Positions 15,332-29,909 are shown, numbered from the stretch's first letter. The stretch: 64,000 nucleotides of DNA from Zychaea mexicana (GCF_025766255.1 NW_026516684.1:372001-436000), one strand, 5' to 3'. Notes: generated by a model from the sequence alone, not told the origin. Numbers and translations: made by a program.

Positions 15332-18300
15332 TTATTGTTCTTCTTGTGCTTGTTGTTGTTCTTGTTCGTCGTCTTCGTCTTCTTCGTCACGAATCAAGCC
15401 CATATTGCTCATCAGGACAAGCACTTTGACCAGCTGATTTCTTTCGGCATGTTCACGCAGCGGCGATTGAATGCTGGGTATCCGTAATAAAATGTCCTTG
15501 AGTTGTGCTTCGGGCAGGTTGGCCACCATCTTGACCGACTCGGGCTGCGTTCTCTGTGGAACAAGAATAATAGTAATAATAATAGCGATGAGTACCCATA
15601 TCACTCATCTCTCTCTCCATGTGTGTTTTGTGTGTGCATCCAATATACGTTAGTCTGTATATACAGACATCGACACACTCTCTCTCTGTCTTTTTGTTCT
15701 TGTTTACCTCAGTGCATTTCACAAAGCCATCCCATAGTTTTGGATACGTCCACACTTTTTTCTTTATCAGTTTTTCCAGTAGTTGGAGAATGAACTGAAC
15801 CAAGCTTTTATATACAGAGACTGTTCGAATCATCTATATATGTATATATTTCAGTTTTTTTTTTTTAAAAAACAAATCCGTATGTTTTTCCGTTCATGTT
15901 GTTGTTGTATGACGTTTTTCATATGTGAAAACAGGGTGAGATGATTGGACACAATCATTAGTTTTTGATAATGCACGCGGTGACAGTAATATCAGCAGCA
16001 GTAGTAGGATGAAAAGAAACTTACAGTGACCATGAGCAGTATAGGGATCTTGGGCTGTTCAGCAAGATGTCGTAACGCCGCCGACACGTACTTTGCTTCA
16101 AATGTATCTGGCATTGTGAAGCAAATATTGATTGCTAATTTTTCAAGATAGGAGTCAGTCAGTCAGTCTTGGGGGAACTCAAGATCTTTTAAGTAGATTA
16201 CCTTCAACAGCTTTAGGTAGCGGTACATTCTCTTCCATTTCATGCAATGCAAGCAAGAGCTCGGTGGGCGTCATGGGTGCAGCCACTGTTGCACTGCTGG
16301 ATACAATGCGTGAAAACACCTTCTTCACGACCTTGCGCTGAGCATCGGTGTTATTAAGCAATTCGACAATTTTCGAAAGATTGTGACGAAGGTCCTCCTG
16401 TAAATAAACATAAATTTAGAATTATGAAACCAAGTTTTGCATTGTGATGGATAGATAGATAACGTTACCTTGCTAAGACCAGAAACAATCGGAATAAGGA
16501 ACTTGGCGTCAAGATTCCGTTCTTGATACACAGATTTTACTGCTGCCACAAGCTCTGGCGTGGGTCGTACTACATAAACCGAGATTTTAACAACGTTTTC
16601 TTTTTTTTTTTGGAAGCATATCAAACAATGATTATTTTACCCGTATCACAGAGTGTGACAAGAATTCGAATGACGAGCGTCTCACCACCCGGAGGAAAGT
16701 GGCGAATGGTATCCAGAAGTTTAGCCGAATTCATGCCGATGGACTTGATCAGGTTGTAAATGTGTTGGCGAATCACGCGTTGCACTTGCTCCGTTGCATG
16801 AATATATACATTGAAAAGTCTACAGCCGGCCTTTTTGTTAGGATTACCTATAAAGAAGCAAGCAAATAACCCCTTGCAACTTACTCGTCTAATAAATCGT
16901 TCTTTTTTGCACAAAGAGCGAAAAACAGTTCAGCATGACGCACCACATCTTGTTCTTTCCATGCCTCTGCATCTTCATCCTCTTCCTCCTGTCCCTGCTG
17001 TCCATCTTGTTTCGCTGCTGGTGTGGTCATGGTTGTATCACCCTGTTCATCCTCGACGTCTTGTTTTTCCTGTCCATTCTCATCGTCGTCGTCGTCACCT
17101 GATTGTGTCAATGTCTGCAATGCCTGGATAGCATATGCCTCGACTTGCGGTGCAATCGCCGGATGGTCAGGGACCCATTTTCGAACAGCCACAATACTCG
17201 TCGACCGCATCTTGACATCGCGATTGATACAATAATCAAGCAACACATTCAAACACACTTGTCGCACCGGCGGTCGATGGGCGACCAAATCACGGAGTGT
17301 CGACACACACGACACAAACCGCGCAGGATTCTCTCGCATGTTGCGCCGGATCAAATCAATCGATTCTGCATTCAACGCGGGTGCGTCCAACATGAGTTTG
17401 CTCAATGTCTTGTCCTTGGCTTCTTGGAGCGTCGGTATCCCTTTTTGTAAAAGCAGTTGGAGCCATTTGAAATACGTCGGTTCGTATCCGTCGTCGTTGG
17501 GTGTCAATTGTCGTTTTCGGATCGTGTCACAATGGAATTCTTCATGAAGCCATTCTATGGCAAGTTCGTGTCTATTCATTCATTCATTCATCCCCGCGAA
17601 AGTCAAATTCAGCAAAAACCAAACTAGTATGCCTCTTTTTTTTTTTGGATCAAAAGATTACCTTGATGGAAGGTCTGCAACAATGAAATCAACGAGCATC
17701 TCTTTTAAATGGTCTGAATTCGAATCTTCTTCATTCAAGAGTGCCATTTTCATATTCATTTCCTTGGTATCGCTCCCATTGGCTTCTGTCGTTGCTTGTT
17801 GTATTAACCGTTGTTGTTGTTGATCAGGCATCGTATACGCCGTTCCTCGCGTCAATAGTTTTGCAACCAGCAATAACCAGGTTGTCTTTGCAGGATGATG
17901 GTTCATTGCAGCTCGTACGGATGGTGGCGTTCCTGCTGTATTGGAGGATGGATCACTTTGAGCAGGGTTGGTAGCAGTATTAGCAGGTACTTTTGTCGCC
18001 GTTTGTAACGCATATTCTGCATCAAAAATACGCTGAACCGACATTTTTAAGAGTTGCAATTGTTGATCACGGTTAGGTGTCGATGGTGCTGCTAATTCAT
18101 AGGGTTGCATTTTCAATGATTGGGATGCGCGTTCCTGAACACTGGCAAGAGGGACATGGGATTTGTTGGCAGAGGACGATGATGGCATTTTGGTATCGGC
18201 AGCAGCAGTAACAGCGTTATGATCGCGTCTTGGCCGTTTTGCTTCGCGCTGTTGTTCAATGATCTTTTGATCACGATCATGCTTTTTAGAGGATGACGGT

Positions 18301-19967
18301 GAAGGTGGTTGCAGAATAGGCGGTTGGGATGGTGTTCCTACTGCTGCTGCTGCTGGAGGGGGTGCTACTGGTATCATCGGTTGTTGCTGTTGTGTTGGTA
18401 GTAAAGGCTGCTGCTGGTTATTGCTGTTAGGCATCAATCCGGTTGGCGGCAACTATCATATATACGCGGAATTTACGAAAATGCAGCAAAGACATCAGCA
18501 TCAAAAAAAAACCCCCCCATGATTCTCCTCTCGACATACTCTGCTTCCGTCATTTACCATATCAATCCGTTCACGAATGGTTTGTTCTGGAACACTCTGG
18601 AGCACAGCCAGACAGATTTCAATGACAATAGGCAATGGCAGTGTAGTGGCATTGAAATTGGCGAGTGGATTAGGTCCGTTTTGAGACGGTGGTGGTGGTG
18701 GTACTGTTGTTGTTGTCGTCGGTGGTGGTGGTGGAGTGGGTGTATGGACGCGTTGTTGCAGCTTTTGTTGTTGTTGGGGTGGTGTTCCGTGATGAGAAAG
18801 TTTGGTTCGTTTTTCAGAACCTTGCTCAACTGCTCCTGCTCCAGCGCTTCCTCCGCTTCGCTTGGATCGCCTTGATTCCTCATTCTCTCTCCTTTCCCGT
18901 TCTCGTGATTGTCGACTTTGGAATATCGCAGGGTTGCCACCCGCAGCTGCAAAGCCGGCTATGAATTCATTGCGATACGATGAGAGTTGCTCAGTGCTAC
19001 ATTCAATTAAAAGAAAAAGTTTTTAATATCACATCAATCTCTTTGTCAAACACTTTTTTTTTGAAGGTTTACTCACCGGATCAGTGTTGTCAATGCAATC
19101 TTTACGATCTTTTCAACACTTCTTTTTTGTACGGCAGATAAATTGGACGGCGGCGCTTTGGCAAGATTGACGAGTGCCTCGATGATGTGTCGTCGGAATT
19201 GCGGGCGTTTCTTTACAATGGGAACCAAACAATTGACAACTGCAGAAAAAATGACACTCGTCCTAGAAAACATTTAGAAAATCAGCAATTCCTCCCCTCC
19301 AACAAACCAACTTCATACTCGTTTCCAAACATCCCCACTTACTGATCACTCTTTAACATATCCAAGAATACTTGTAAAAGGGATTGTCCTTTTTCTTCTA
19401 ATTGGGCGATATCCAATAACCGATGGTTTTGCCGAACCGATGTCAATGAAAAGTCCTCCTACAAATATATACTCCACTAAGTCACCATCTTTCTTTTCAA
19501 GGTTATTATATATACCTTTTTGTTTGGATCATTTGGCTTTGAATAGAGTAGGACAAGGACTTGGATACATTTGAGTGCATTGATACAAAGACCCGTGTTT
19601 GCATGCTGTACGAGATTTGTTTCGATGGTATCAGATAATGAGGATGCACTTTGCCACATACGCGTCTCGGCCTCGTTTTGGCACCTGTAGATAGTGTTGT
19701 AGGTAGTGTTAATTCAGGAATCTTTGTAAAAGAAGTAGTCAACGAAAAAAGAAAAAGATAAACTTACACAGTCTTGAACACATGGGGTAGCACAGTCGCG
19801 AATGCTCTTAATGCATCCTTGACATTTTTCAATTCGTCTTCGGATTGCGCGTCTTGATTAATCAAGTGTGTAAGAGCATCCAAAAACTGATTGGTGGCAT
19901 ACGTTTGTGCATCCTCTGGATGGGCGAGCACCTCCTGATCGAATTCGTGTAATAGTTCCAATTCCAT
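15332..19967 (-). CDS. PTA1: Symplekin/Pta1, mRNA 3'-end processing scaffold
   Basis: Scaffold of the cleavage and polyadenylation factor, bridging the nuclease and phosphatase modules. Thirteen exons join in frame to 1,173 residues: 19768-19967, 19516-19684, 19343-19458, 19077-19262, 18558-18996, 17662-18452, 16885-17571, 16641-16819, 16469-16569, 16202-16397, 16025-16134, 15708-15833 and 15332-15553. The N-terminal HEAT-like part (1-230) has NTGLCINALKCIQVLVLLYS and VNCLVPIVKKRPQFRRHIIE. A Pro/Gln/Ser-rich linker follows (about 255-480), with basic clusters such as KRPRRD. The C-terminal symplekin domain contains MTPTELLLALHEME, KVWTYPKLWDGFVKC and a terminal acidic/Gln run. Length is close to animal symplekin and well above yeast Pta1. 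It shares a 760-bp divergent promoter region with the P5 ATPase gene. Confidence 0.92.
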
Positions 19968-20727
19968 TCTGTTCTTCTTCTTTTGTTTTTGGGAAAGGAA
20001 AAGGAAAAAAAAAAAAGAGATTGTTGTTGAGTGTTAAAAAGGAACAGTTTTTCTCCACTCTGTACAATTTTACAGAAAGAAAAAAAAGACCGGTTAACAA
20101 TTGAAGGAACCAGAGGAAAAGAAAGTATCTTTTTTTCTTTTCTTTGGGAAAAAAGGGCGGTAGGGAAATGCGAATTGACTTGGAATGCAAGAGCCTACTA
20201 CTATATGTACAAAAGCAAAGAGAAGAGCACTCAACGCCTGCTTTGACAGTGAGTTGAGAGAGAGAGAGTGGAAAAAATTCCCAGCCATGTGGGGTGCGGC
20301 TCCCAATCTATTTTGACAAAATAGTAAAAGTTCGCGTCTTGTGTCATTTTACTGTCAAGTTTCCCTTTATTCAAAGGTTGCTCTTGATTGTATTTATATA
20401 TAGTCTGCTCGAGAATCCCTTTTTTAATTTGACGATCGATTCTAAAGACGTTTACTTGGCTGGACGGACACACTTATAATTGGGTCTTAAGTGACGGGTT
20501 TGCGGCAAAGGTACATAGCCTATTACCGAGGCAACTGGCTGTCAAGTCAATTAGCATGGGTTATTGTTTTTTCTTGGATAGAAATCTTCACCCCTTCTCC
20601 CTTTTCCTTAAACAAGGGTAAACAAGTGACAGGTTTAAAAAGACTGGGGATTCTTTTTCGTTGAGGTTAGAGAAACTTTCTTTTATTACGCATCTTTTAA
20701 CGACGTCTGTATCACAAACGGAAAAAG
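19968..20727. promoter_or_regulatory. Divergent promoter, symplekin / P5 ATPase
   Basis: The only sequence between two genes starting in opposite directions. It has poly-A/poly-T runs, a (GA)n tract near 20257-20270 and TATA-like TATTTATATATAG near 20390-20402. No specific factor site was assigned. Confidence 0.45.
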
Positions 20728-23700
20728 ATGCGGAATTTTGCAGTCGCATTAAAGCTATTTGTCTTAATAGCGTCATGGCTCCCGCTATTCGTACACAGCA
20801 CACCAGCATTCAATGAAGGTAGAAAAAAACTTTCTCTTGACGACTTTCGATAAGAAAAAAGGTGGAAACCAAAAACCCTACTAAATGTTGTAATGCCCAA
20901 TATCACGTCGAAACAGTAAACGGCTACCAAAGAAACGGCCAACGATGTCCGTTACCAACCTATCATTCTTACCAATGTTCCCATCTCTGCGTTCGAGACA
21001 TTCAATCCTGTCCAGCCCAATTCCGACCCAGTTGTGACGACGGTCTAACATACTGCGTGGATGGATCGTGTCGCGCATCATGTCCCCCCGATCTTGCCTC
21101 AGGTTGCGCTTGTCCCGGCACACCTGCACTTCAAGGCCTCGTCTATCCATGTCAAGGCGGCCAGACGGTCGATATTCCGCAGTTCAATGCGTCCGATATG
21201 GATCAGCAAACCATGACAGCGTGTTCCAACCAGATTGGTGTCAGTGGACCAGCATGGAATCCGAATCCACAGTCGATCATGTGGGGCGAGTGTCCAGCGC
21301 CGGATTATGGGCCATTGACGTTTACTGAGCCTGCGTTTATTGCGCTGTATACGTTTTATGGTTCATGCGTGGCCTCTTTGGTCGGATGGACGTTGTATAA
21401 ACGGTTCAGAGAAAAGGTGAATAAGGCGAGAGAGCTTTGGCTCTTTTTTATGAGTAGTAGTAGTCATAGTCGGGGTGGTAAAAAGCTAAAGACCTCACAT
21501 TTTCATTTCTTTTCTTAGTTTATCAAAATGAAGTTTAATCGCTTGCGCACGACGCATATGCGCGAGTACCAGAATGATGGTGACGAAGAAGAAAAGAAAG
21601 CAGCAACAGCCAATCCACCCAAAAACGTGAGTCCCCAATATGCATGCTTATACAAAAGAATTACTGTCCCAATAATAGAGTAACGATATACCATTGAAAC
21701 GGCTATATCATAATAGGTCCTTGAAGACGATGACACCTCATCCTATCTGTCCTCGTTGGAACCCGAGGAGAAGATGGTAATCAAGGCATACAAACGCGAC
21801 TATATTGGCATGTTTGTCTTTTTTCTGTACTTTCTCCAAACGATTGGCATGATTGCCTATATGATCATGCTTACTCAAGACTACTATGACGAGTACCTTC
21901 TGTTCCGAGGCGATCAAACTGTCCAAGCAAGGTAACTTTTTTTTTCTCGAATATATATTTATATCTCAAAAATTAACTTGGTTATAGTGTGTTTATTGCC
22001 ATGTGGTACATCTTTTTCGGATGGTTTGCTGCCCTGGTCATGTTCCAACATCGATTGCCCAACTTTTTCCGTATTCAATGCACTTATTCCGAAGGACAAT
22101 ATGTCCAAGTGGAAAAAGATGAGCCAGGTAAAATCATATTCTCCTTCTATTTTTAAAAAAAAAAAAAGAACATAACCAACACACGCTATATATATTGTAG
22201 CAATGATCTTTTTGGAAGACGATGACGTTATCATGAAAAACGTGCGTCGACTCGAAGAATGGGGCAAGCGCGTCTTGGGTCTGGACGTGGTCGTGACCAC
22301 TTCACCATTGCAAAAGACACGCACGGGCACCAAGTTTTTCGTGTACCAGTGCACACGCTATGTGTACCATCCCGAAACCCAGTTGTTCACGCCGCATGAA
22401 TTTGATCTGGGTGGCACCAATGCTGAACTGGCTCAACAGACCAAGGGCCTGTCCAACGACGAAGCCGCTAAACGCGAGGAGCTTGTAGGCCCTAACTTTA
22501 TCGAGGTCTACGTGCCCAACTTTTTGATGGCTGTGCTGCGCGAATTCTCGTCGTTCTTTTACATTTATCAGTTTACGGTGCTTTGGCTCTTTTACTACTT
22601 TGCCTACTGTAAGTTCCCCCCCCAAGACATATATATTCTTAGTAGTAGTTGTTTTGAGAAAACAAAAAGAGAGAGCAAGGGACTAAAAAACAATGACCTA
22701 CACAGGGCAGGTGGGTATTGCCGACACGGCCGTGATTCTACTATCTGCCTTTGTCAAGGTGGTTGTTCGTCTACGATCCGAACACCGGATCAAGAAAATG
22801 GCCGAGTTCACAGACAATGTCAATATCTTGCGAGACGGCGAATGGCAAGTCAAATCTACTGCCGATCTTGTCCCAGGCGATGTGTTTGAAGTAGACGAAG
22901 GCAAGACGACACCCGTAGACGCCGTTGTACTGAACGGCAACATTGTAGCCGACGAAAGCTCATTGACGGGCGAACCGCTGCCTATCCGGAAATTCCCGCT
23001 ACGTACAGACGATCCTACGCCCTACGACCGTATTGGCGCAGGCAAGACATCGACCATCTTTGCAGGCACAACCATCTCACAAGCCGAACGCACTGCACCA
23101 GGCCAACCCGTCGCTGCTCTGGTCACACACACAGGTACTGGCACGGACAAGGGCGAGCTGGTGAAAAAGATTCTGTTCCCAACCCGTGTCTCGTTTGTCT
23201 TTGATGAACAAATCAAGATTGTCATTTTGATCCTGCTCTGCTGTGGCTTGATTTGTCTTGCTTTGGCTATCTGGCTGTATGCCAAGGGCACCTCAGCTTG
23301 GTTTTATGCCATGTTTGCTATCGCTCAACTTGTCTCGCCCTTGTTGCCAGCTGCATTAGTCGTGGGTCAGTCTGTTGCTGCTGGCCGTCTTCGAGACAAG
23401 AATATCTTTTGTGTTGGTAACGTATCTCCCCCTTCTTTCTTCGAAAAATGTAAACAGTCGTCCTTGGAAATAGTAACGAATACTCATGATGATTCTTTTT
23501 AAGATCTACCACGTATCTTGATGGCTGGCAAAGTTCAGCTCTTCTGCTTTGACAAGACAGGCACATTGACGCGTGAAGGTCTAGAGTTCTATGGCGCCCA
23601 ACCGATTGCCGATGTGAACAATATCGTCGACCAACGCGCCAACAATGTTGATCCACGCTTTGGCGATTTCCACAACCATGTGCTCGACGTACCCCGTCTC

Positions 23701-25820
23701 ATGCAAATGGGCCTTGCCACGTGTCACGCTGTCACTATATTGAACGACCAATTTATTGGTAACCCAGTCGATATCGAAATGTTCAAGTCGTCAAAGTGGA
23801 AACTCGAAATGACATCCCATGAAAAGAATAAGGACAACTATGTGGATACATTTACTCCGCCTGTCGAAAAGCCAGGTGATAATGCGGATCCGGTACATAT
23901 CTTGAAACGCTTTGAATTTGTGCATGCGCGCATGTCCATGTCAGTGGCCGTGTTGGATACAACGACAAATAAGGTGCATGTCTTTGTCAAGGGCGCGTAT
24001 GAAAAGGTCAAGGATTTGTCGAGTCCGCAATCCGTGCCGGAGGATTATGATGAAGTCTCTTCTGGATTAGCACGTAGTGGTTGCTATGTATGTATATCAC
24101 CATAGCAACAAAAAAAAAGGACTACATGACTAATAGATTAATTGACATATATATACATAGGTCCTTGCATTGGCACATCGCGAGCTGGATCTAGACGAAG
24201 TCGGTGGCCTCGAAGCACTACGCCACTGGAACCGTGACAAGTTAGAACAAAACATTGATTTCATGGGCTTGATCATATTCAAGAACCAGCTCAAGGACGA
24301 CACGACCGAGAACATTGCCGAACTGAAACGTGGCGCCACACGCACCATCATGATTACGGGTGACACTGCATTGACAGGCGTATACATTGCACGCCAATGC
24401 GGTATGGCGCAAGAGGGGAGTAGAGTATTACTCGGTGACTACAACCATGAAGAGGACAGGGTCTTTTGGTTTGACGTTGACGAGCCAGACACTTTTAACG
24501 ATGTGAATGTCGACGACTTTTTGATGGATAAGGAGCACACACCCGTTGAGCTTGCAGTGACGGGCAAGGCATTCCATTGGCTTGTAGAACAAGATATGAT
24601 CCGCAAGTATTTGTTGGATATCCGTGTCTTTGCTCGTATGACGCCGAACGGGAAAGTCCAATGCGTTCAATTGCATATGGAACGCGGTATTACTGGCATG
24701 ACCGGTGATGGTGGTAATGATTGTGGTGCGCTACGTGCTGCTCATGTCGGTATTGCCATGTCTGATGCCGAAGCGTCCATTGTCTCGCCTTTCAGTACAA
24801 GTGTACGAAGCGTAAAGTCTTGTGTCGAGTTGTTACGTCAAGGAAGAGGTGCCCTTGCAACCTCCATCACGAATTACAAGTATTTGATCCGTAAGTTTCT
24901 TGATATCTTTTTTTTTCCAAATAGTTTTATCAATGGGGTTCTCAATCACCATCATTTTCTAGTGTACGGACAAGTCATGATGATGCTCAAGATCTTTACG
25001 TTTTATTTCTCAATCACCATGTCACAGAACGTGTGGATTGTCGTTGATGTATTTATCACTGTGTTTTTAACATGGTGCGTTTCTCACGCCAAGGCAGCAG
25101 AAAGGTTGGCAAACCAGCGTCCTACTGCTCGTCTTCTTGGACCGCAGACGCTGGCGTCAGGAATGGGTCTAGTAGCAATTAACTGGCTATTCTTGATCGG
25201 CGCTTTTGTTATGCTTTACAAAGAAAGTAAGTTAGTAACGGTGTACCTTGCTGTAAAAAAGTAGTACGTTGGATGCTTATTTAAAACTAATTTCCCTGGA
25301 AAAAAAAAAAGACTGGTTCCGGTGCAATGAATTCGATGCATCAGCAGTCAACTTGGCCAAATGGTGGCTTTTAGCAGACAACTACGAAGCCGAAGTCCTT
25401 GCTTTAGTGTGTCTTTACGACTTTATCAACAATGCAGCTGTATTCAACTTTGGCTACAAGTTTAGACAAAGCTGGTGGCGCAATTATCCTTTGGTGATCC
25501 TCTGGGCAGGCTATCTTGTCATTGTTTCCTATTGGACCCTGGCAGATCCAAACAACTTTGCCTGTATGTTCCGTTTCAATTGTGGCACCAAGAGTGTCTT
25601 GGCACAGATTGGATATACGCCTCCGTCAAGATCAGTGGAACCTTATAATACGCCCCTGGGTCACAACGTCATGCCGTGGGATTTCCGCTGGCGGTTGTGG
25701 GGTCTGTGCGTAGGAAATATGGTTGCCACATTAGCCTATGAGAAATTGGTGGTCTTGGGCCCTGTTCACAGGTTCTTGTCACGGCATTTCCCTGTTGAAC
25801 GCTTAAAGGTCAAGTACTAG
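20728..25820 (+). CDS. P5-type cation ATPase with Cys-rich ectodomain
   Basis: P-type ATPase most like the P5B group (Ypk9/ATP13A2: endolysosomal, polyamine or metal handling). Exons: start 20728 to about 20790 (donor uncertain), then 20862-21416, 21519-21626, 21717-21931, 21988-22127, 22201-22608, 22706-23416, 23504-24087, 24161-24890, 24963-25226 and 25312-25820; from 20862 on they give 1,408 codons in one frame. A signal peptide (FAVALKLFVLIASWLPLF) leads into about 160 residues with some 15 cysteines (CCNAQ, CPLP, CSHLC, CACPG), then a membrane helix, a short cytosolic linker and the ATPase. Catalytic motifs: LTGEPLP (A domain), FCFDKTGTLT, MITGDTALT and GMTGDGGNDCGALRAAHVGI. The M4 signature is SPLLPAAL rather than the PPALPA of P5B. 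Substrate not predictable. Confidence 0.9.
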
Positions 25821-25849
25821 TCTAAGTATAAACACACGCGTAATATGTA

Positions 25850-26244
25850 TATAAAGTATAGTTTTTATTTAAAATCCTTATATAAAAGATATGAATATTT
25901 TTCCTTGGTTACCACCAGTAAAATCTATAGCTTATCAAGTTTGTTAATCAGTGTTGTCTACCTTTCCACGACGTAACAAACTGTCAACAGCGGCATGACA
26001 TCTGCTGGAAACTTTCTTATATATTCTTTACGATATTTGATTCGGGCAGCTTGGATATTATGCGGCCACAGCATACACTCACCAGCTGCCATAACCGTAC
26101 TCGATACTTCCTGCATCCCACACCCCAGTCTTTTGTCTTGTCTCTAGCAACAGCATTCCCATCCCGTATAGTCTTCCCGATTAATTGAATGTTTTTTCCA
26201 AACATCAACAGATATCCCATCCAGTCCAAGTTTATAAAAACCAA
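25850..26244 (-). other. Candidate small gene or relic
   Basis: Between the convergent ends of the P5 ATPase and L40 genes, a minus-strand ATG at 26244 opens a frame reading NLDWMGYLLMFGKNIQLIGK and later CRKYRVRLWQLV, up to GTGAGTGTATG donors. A second exon-like piece after an AAG acceptor reads RIKYRKEYIRKFPADVM and LLTVCYVVER. The pattern faintly recalls Pex11-type peroxisomal proteins, but I cannot show it. It may be a fragment of a decayed gene. Confidence 0.25.
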
Positions 26245-26374
26245 TAATCATGTCGAAAGCGAAAGTTGTGGAATTCGTCTTTATTGGGCTAATATACGCC
26301 AAGTAAACGTATAAAAAGACACCAGCACCCGAAGAGATCCACAGATATGGAAGAAGAGCGGAGGGGCGAATAGT

Positions 26375-27083
<709 letters not shown>

Positions 27084-27779
27084 TCTATAGAATAGCAATC
27101 GAATGGATGGATGCGTTTTTTTAGAGAAAGGATACGGATTACGATGGATGGATGTGCATGGATGGATGCGTCTCTTTCTTTGATGTTGGTGAAATTTACC
27201 TGACCGAAAAGAGGGAGAACTACTGCGTTGCGCCTGGCAGATTTGAAATTATTCTCCACCCCCCCTTACTTTACCGAACTCTGTCAGGCAATACCCCGCT
27301 AAGCGCAGCGCAGCTGATCTTTTTCAATTTCTCTTCTGCTGCCCACACCCCTTGTTGTATTCCCTTTGCGCCTGTCTTTCAACATACTCTTCAATACTAC
27401 GACAATGACCTAATTCGATCGATACTACGTTGACATGTCTTGCGATTCAGGTTGCACTTTAGTCAAAAATTTGTGATTGTTATTTTATCAAGCTTAACAC
27501 AATAACAACGAATAGGGAACATAGAACTCGAACTTATATAAAACTTGTCTTGTTCTTTTTTCATTCTTTGTGATGTGTATATGCAATACTGAATATGTAG
27601 GAAGGTCAAGAAAACAAAACCTAGTAGATGAGATGATATTTCCTTTAAAGATGGATATATAAGCTGTTACAGCATCGTGTGTTTAACAAGCAAGATGGTA
27701 TTAACTTTGCCACTGCCATCATCAACAGTCGATCAGGGCGCGTAATCAGTTGTTATGTGATATAACGTTATCTTTGCAG

Positions 27780-28780
27780 CCGAAGCTTATCATTTCAACT
27801 TTAAGGATATGTTTTTGTGGAACAACAATTTCTTTTAGGATCGTAGCTAATCTGCTGTCAGAGAGACAAAGAGAGCTTTGGAGTCAATGTATTGGGAAAG
27901 TGGGGAAAAGAACAATCTACTTTCTAGTAGGCAAATCAACACATTCGTTGGGACGGCTTCATTATCGAAATCAGAGTGGTTAAAGACTTTGTGTGTGACA
28001 TAGCGCTATAGACCATCAAATAAGTCTACGACGACGTCGGATGCACCCTTTTCTTGCGCCATAGAGATGCCTTTCTTGAGCCAAAGGTGGCATCATAGGT
28101 ACGTCGAAATGCTCCAACAAACAGAGCGATTGCTTTGTGATGCATAAGCTGGTTCCAAAATCAGTGGGGTGGCAGCGTTTTTGATCTGACGCGACAAATT
28201 TACAAATCGACGTTGATGTTCTTCTTCTTCCAACCCTACATATACATGTAACAGAACAATTTAGTATATACGTCCAACAACAACAACAACAACAACAACA
28301 ACTTTAGATCATGACTCTCCCTTACACCTTTTGGACCTCAACAATTTTTTTTGGGGTGATTAAAGCTAGAGTGGGAGAGACGGGGAGAAAAGAACAAGTG
28401 AAGAAAAGGCAAAGGAAATCGAGTGAGCGTACCTCAACCTCACATTTATTTGTCCTGCCAGACAGAGCACAGAATATCCTTTCAGTGATCATCGTACTTG
28501 GTAGTAGCATCGGGTCTTTTAATTGACTATAGAGCAATCTCAAATCGGTGTCAATATCAATAATTCGTACATAAGAGTAATGGAACCAACAACTTGCAGA
28601 TACTCCAGAAAATCCTATCATGTGTACAATAATATAAATTTACAAATGTACCCTTTCTCAGGACTGTTAAGCTAATAAACCTGCTAGCAAAAATCGTCGA
28701 TGCCGCTGACGATGGTCATGGCTTCCAAAAAAGCTGTACCAGCAGAATCAAGAATTCGTTAATAATAAAATCAAAGATAG
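27780..28780 (-). pseudogene. Possible decayed gene, family unknown
   Basis: Protein-like pieces appear on the minus strand in several frames: GTAFLEAMTIVSGIDDFC near 28690-28745, FLEYLQVVGSITLMYELL near 28560-28620, LEEEEHQRRFVNLSRQIK near 28165-28240, LKKGISMAQEKGASDVVVD near 28030-28085, and SDFDNEAVPTNVLICLLE near 27920-27975. Stops and frame changes separate them. I could not name a family. Confidence 0.25.
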
Positions 28781-29909
28781 GGGATCGCTTTTTTTAGAAT
28801 TTTGTGTATTTTTTTTGATGCTCATTATGATGATTTTTGAGGGGATCTAAGCTCCTAAATGGTACATACGGTCTAGAATAGGTTTTAGAGAAATAGAACA
28901 AATCAAAACATATAAACCGAAAGGTGAGTATAGCATGCTTCAAAACTGCTCCTCCTAGGGATCAAAGGAAAAAGTAATTGTATCTGTAATTCTGACAGCT
29001 TCGGGTCGGTTTCGAATGCCATGCGAACATTAAAGTTCGTCTTCTGATGCAACAGACGCCACGTGTAACCTAAAATAGACGGCCGGCAACTGCAGGCGAG
29101 GACATATATACGCTGGAAACAAGGAAAAATAGGGCTTCGTATATACGTTCTTTAGCACACCAGCCCCATATGTATACCGAGAGTAGATATAATACTAGTG
29201 AGTGTGATTTTATACATTGCTATCAAGACCTCTCATCAGCGCGCCAGAAGAAACATTTACGTACCGTGTTGGTTGCTGTTATATATATGTCTAATGGTAA
29301 ACCAGAAAACCTAGTTGCGGTTTCTCATTGCCGATGAATGCACCTAAGAAACATTGCGGGATATTGTATCGAATGAGCTCTAGTGCAGCACGGTCGTTGA
29401 CTCGTGATTGTATGAATGATGATGATCACAGACACAAGTGTTCATGTATCTACCACACCACACCCATATCAATTAGCAGTAGCGGTCCATAGAGCTTCAT
29501 TGTTGGTCATTTGAGTAGATACAACATCATCGTCATCATCGGAGCATGCATAATTGGGTCACCGAGGACAAGACGCATGACAAACAAGGTTGATTGTTGA
29601 TTCCATACTACGCTGGATATTTCTTTTGTGTTTGTAAGCACCCTTGTTTATCTCTAGTATAATAAAATGTGGTCAACTGCATACGGCCCTTATATGCACA
29701 ATTATAACAAGTTGCATATTTTGGGGTTGAAAGGGATACTACTAACTCTTTTTGTTTCCCTGTACACAAAGACGCTTTCTTAAGGAGTAGAGCTAGTTGC
29801 CATTCAAGAAGCTTATGAACTGTCGAAAACATAAAGTCAACACTACATACAATGTGTATATCTATCATACGACTGAGCTGGTTAAATGATTAAGATGCAC
29901 CGGTTGTCA

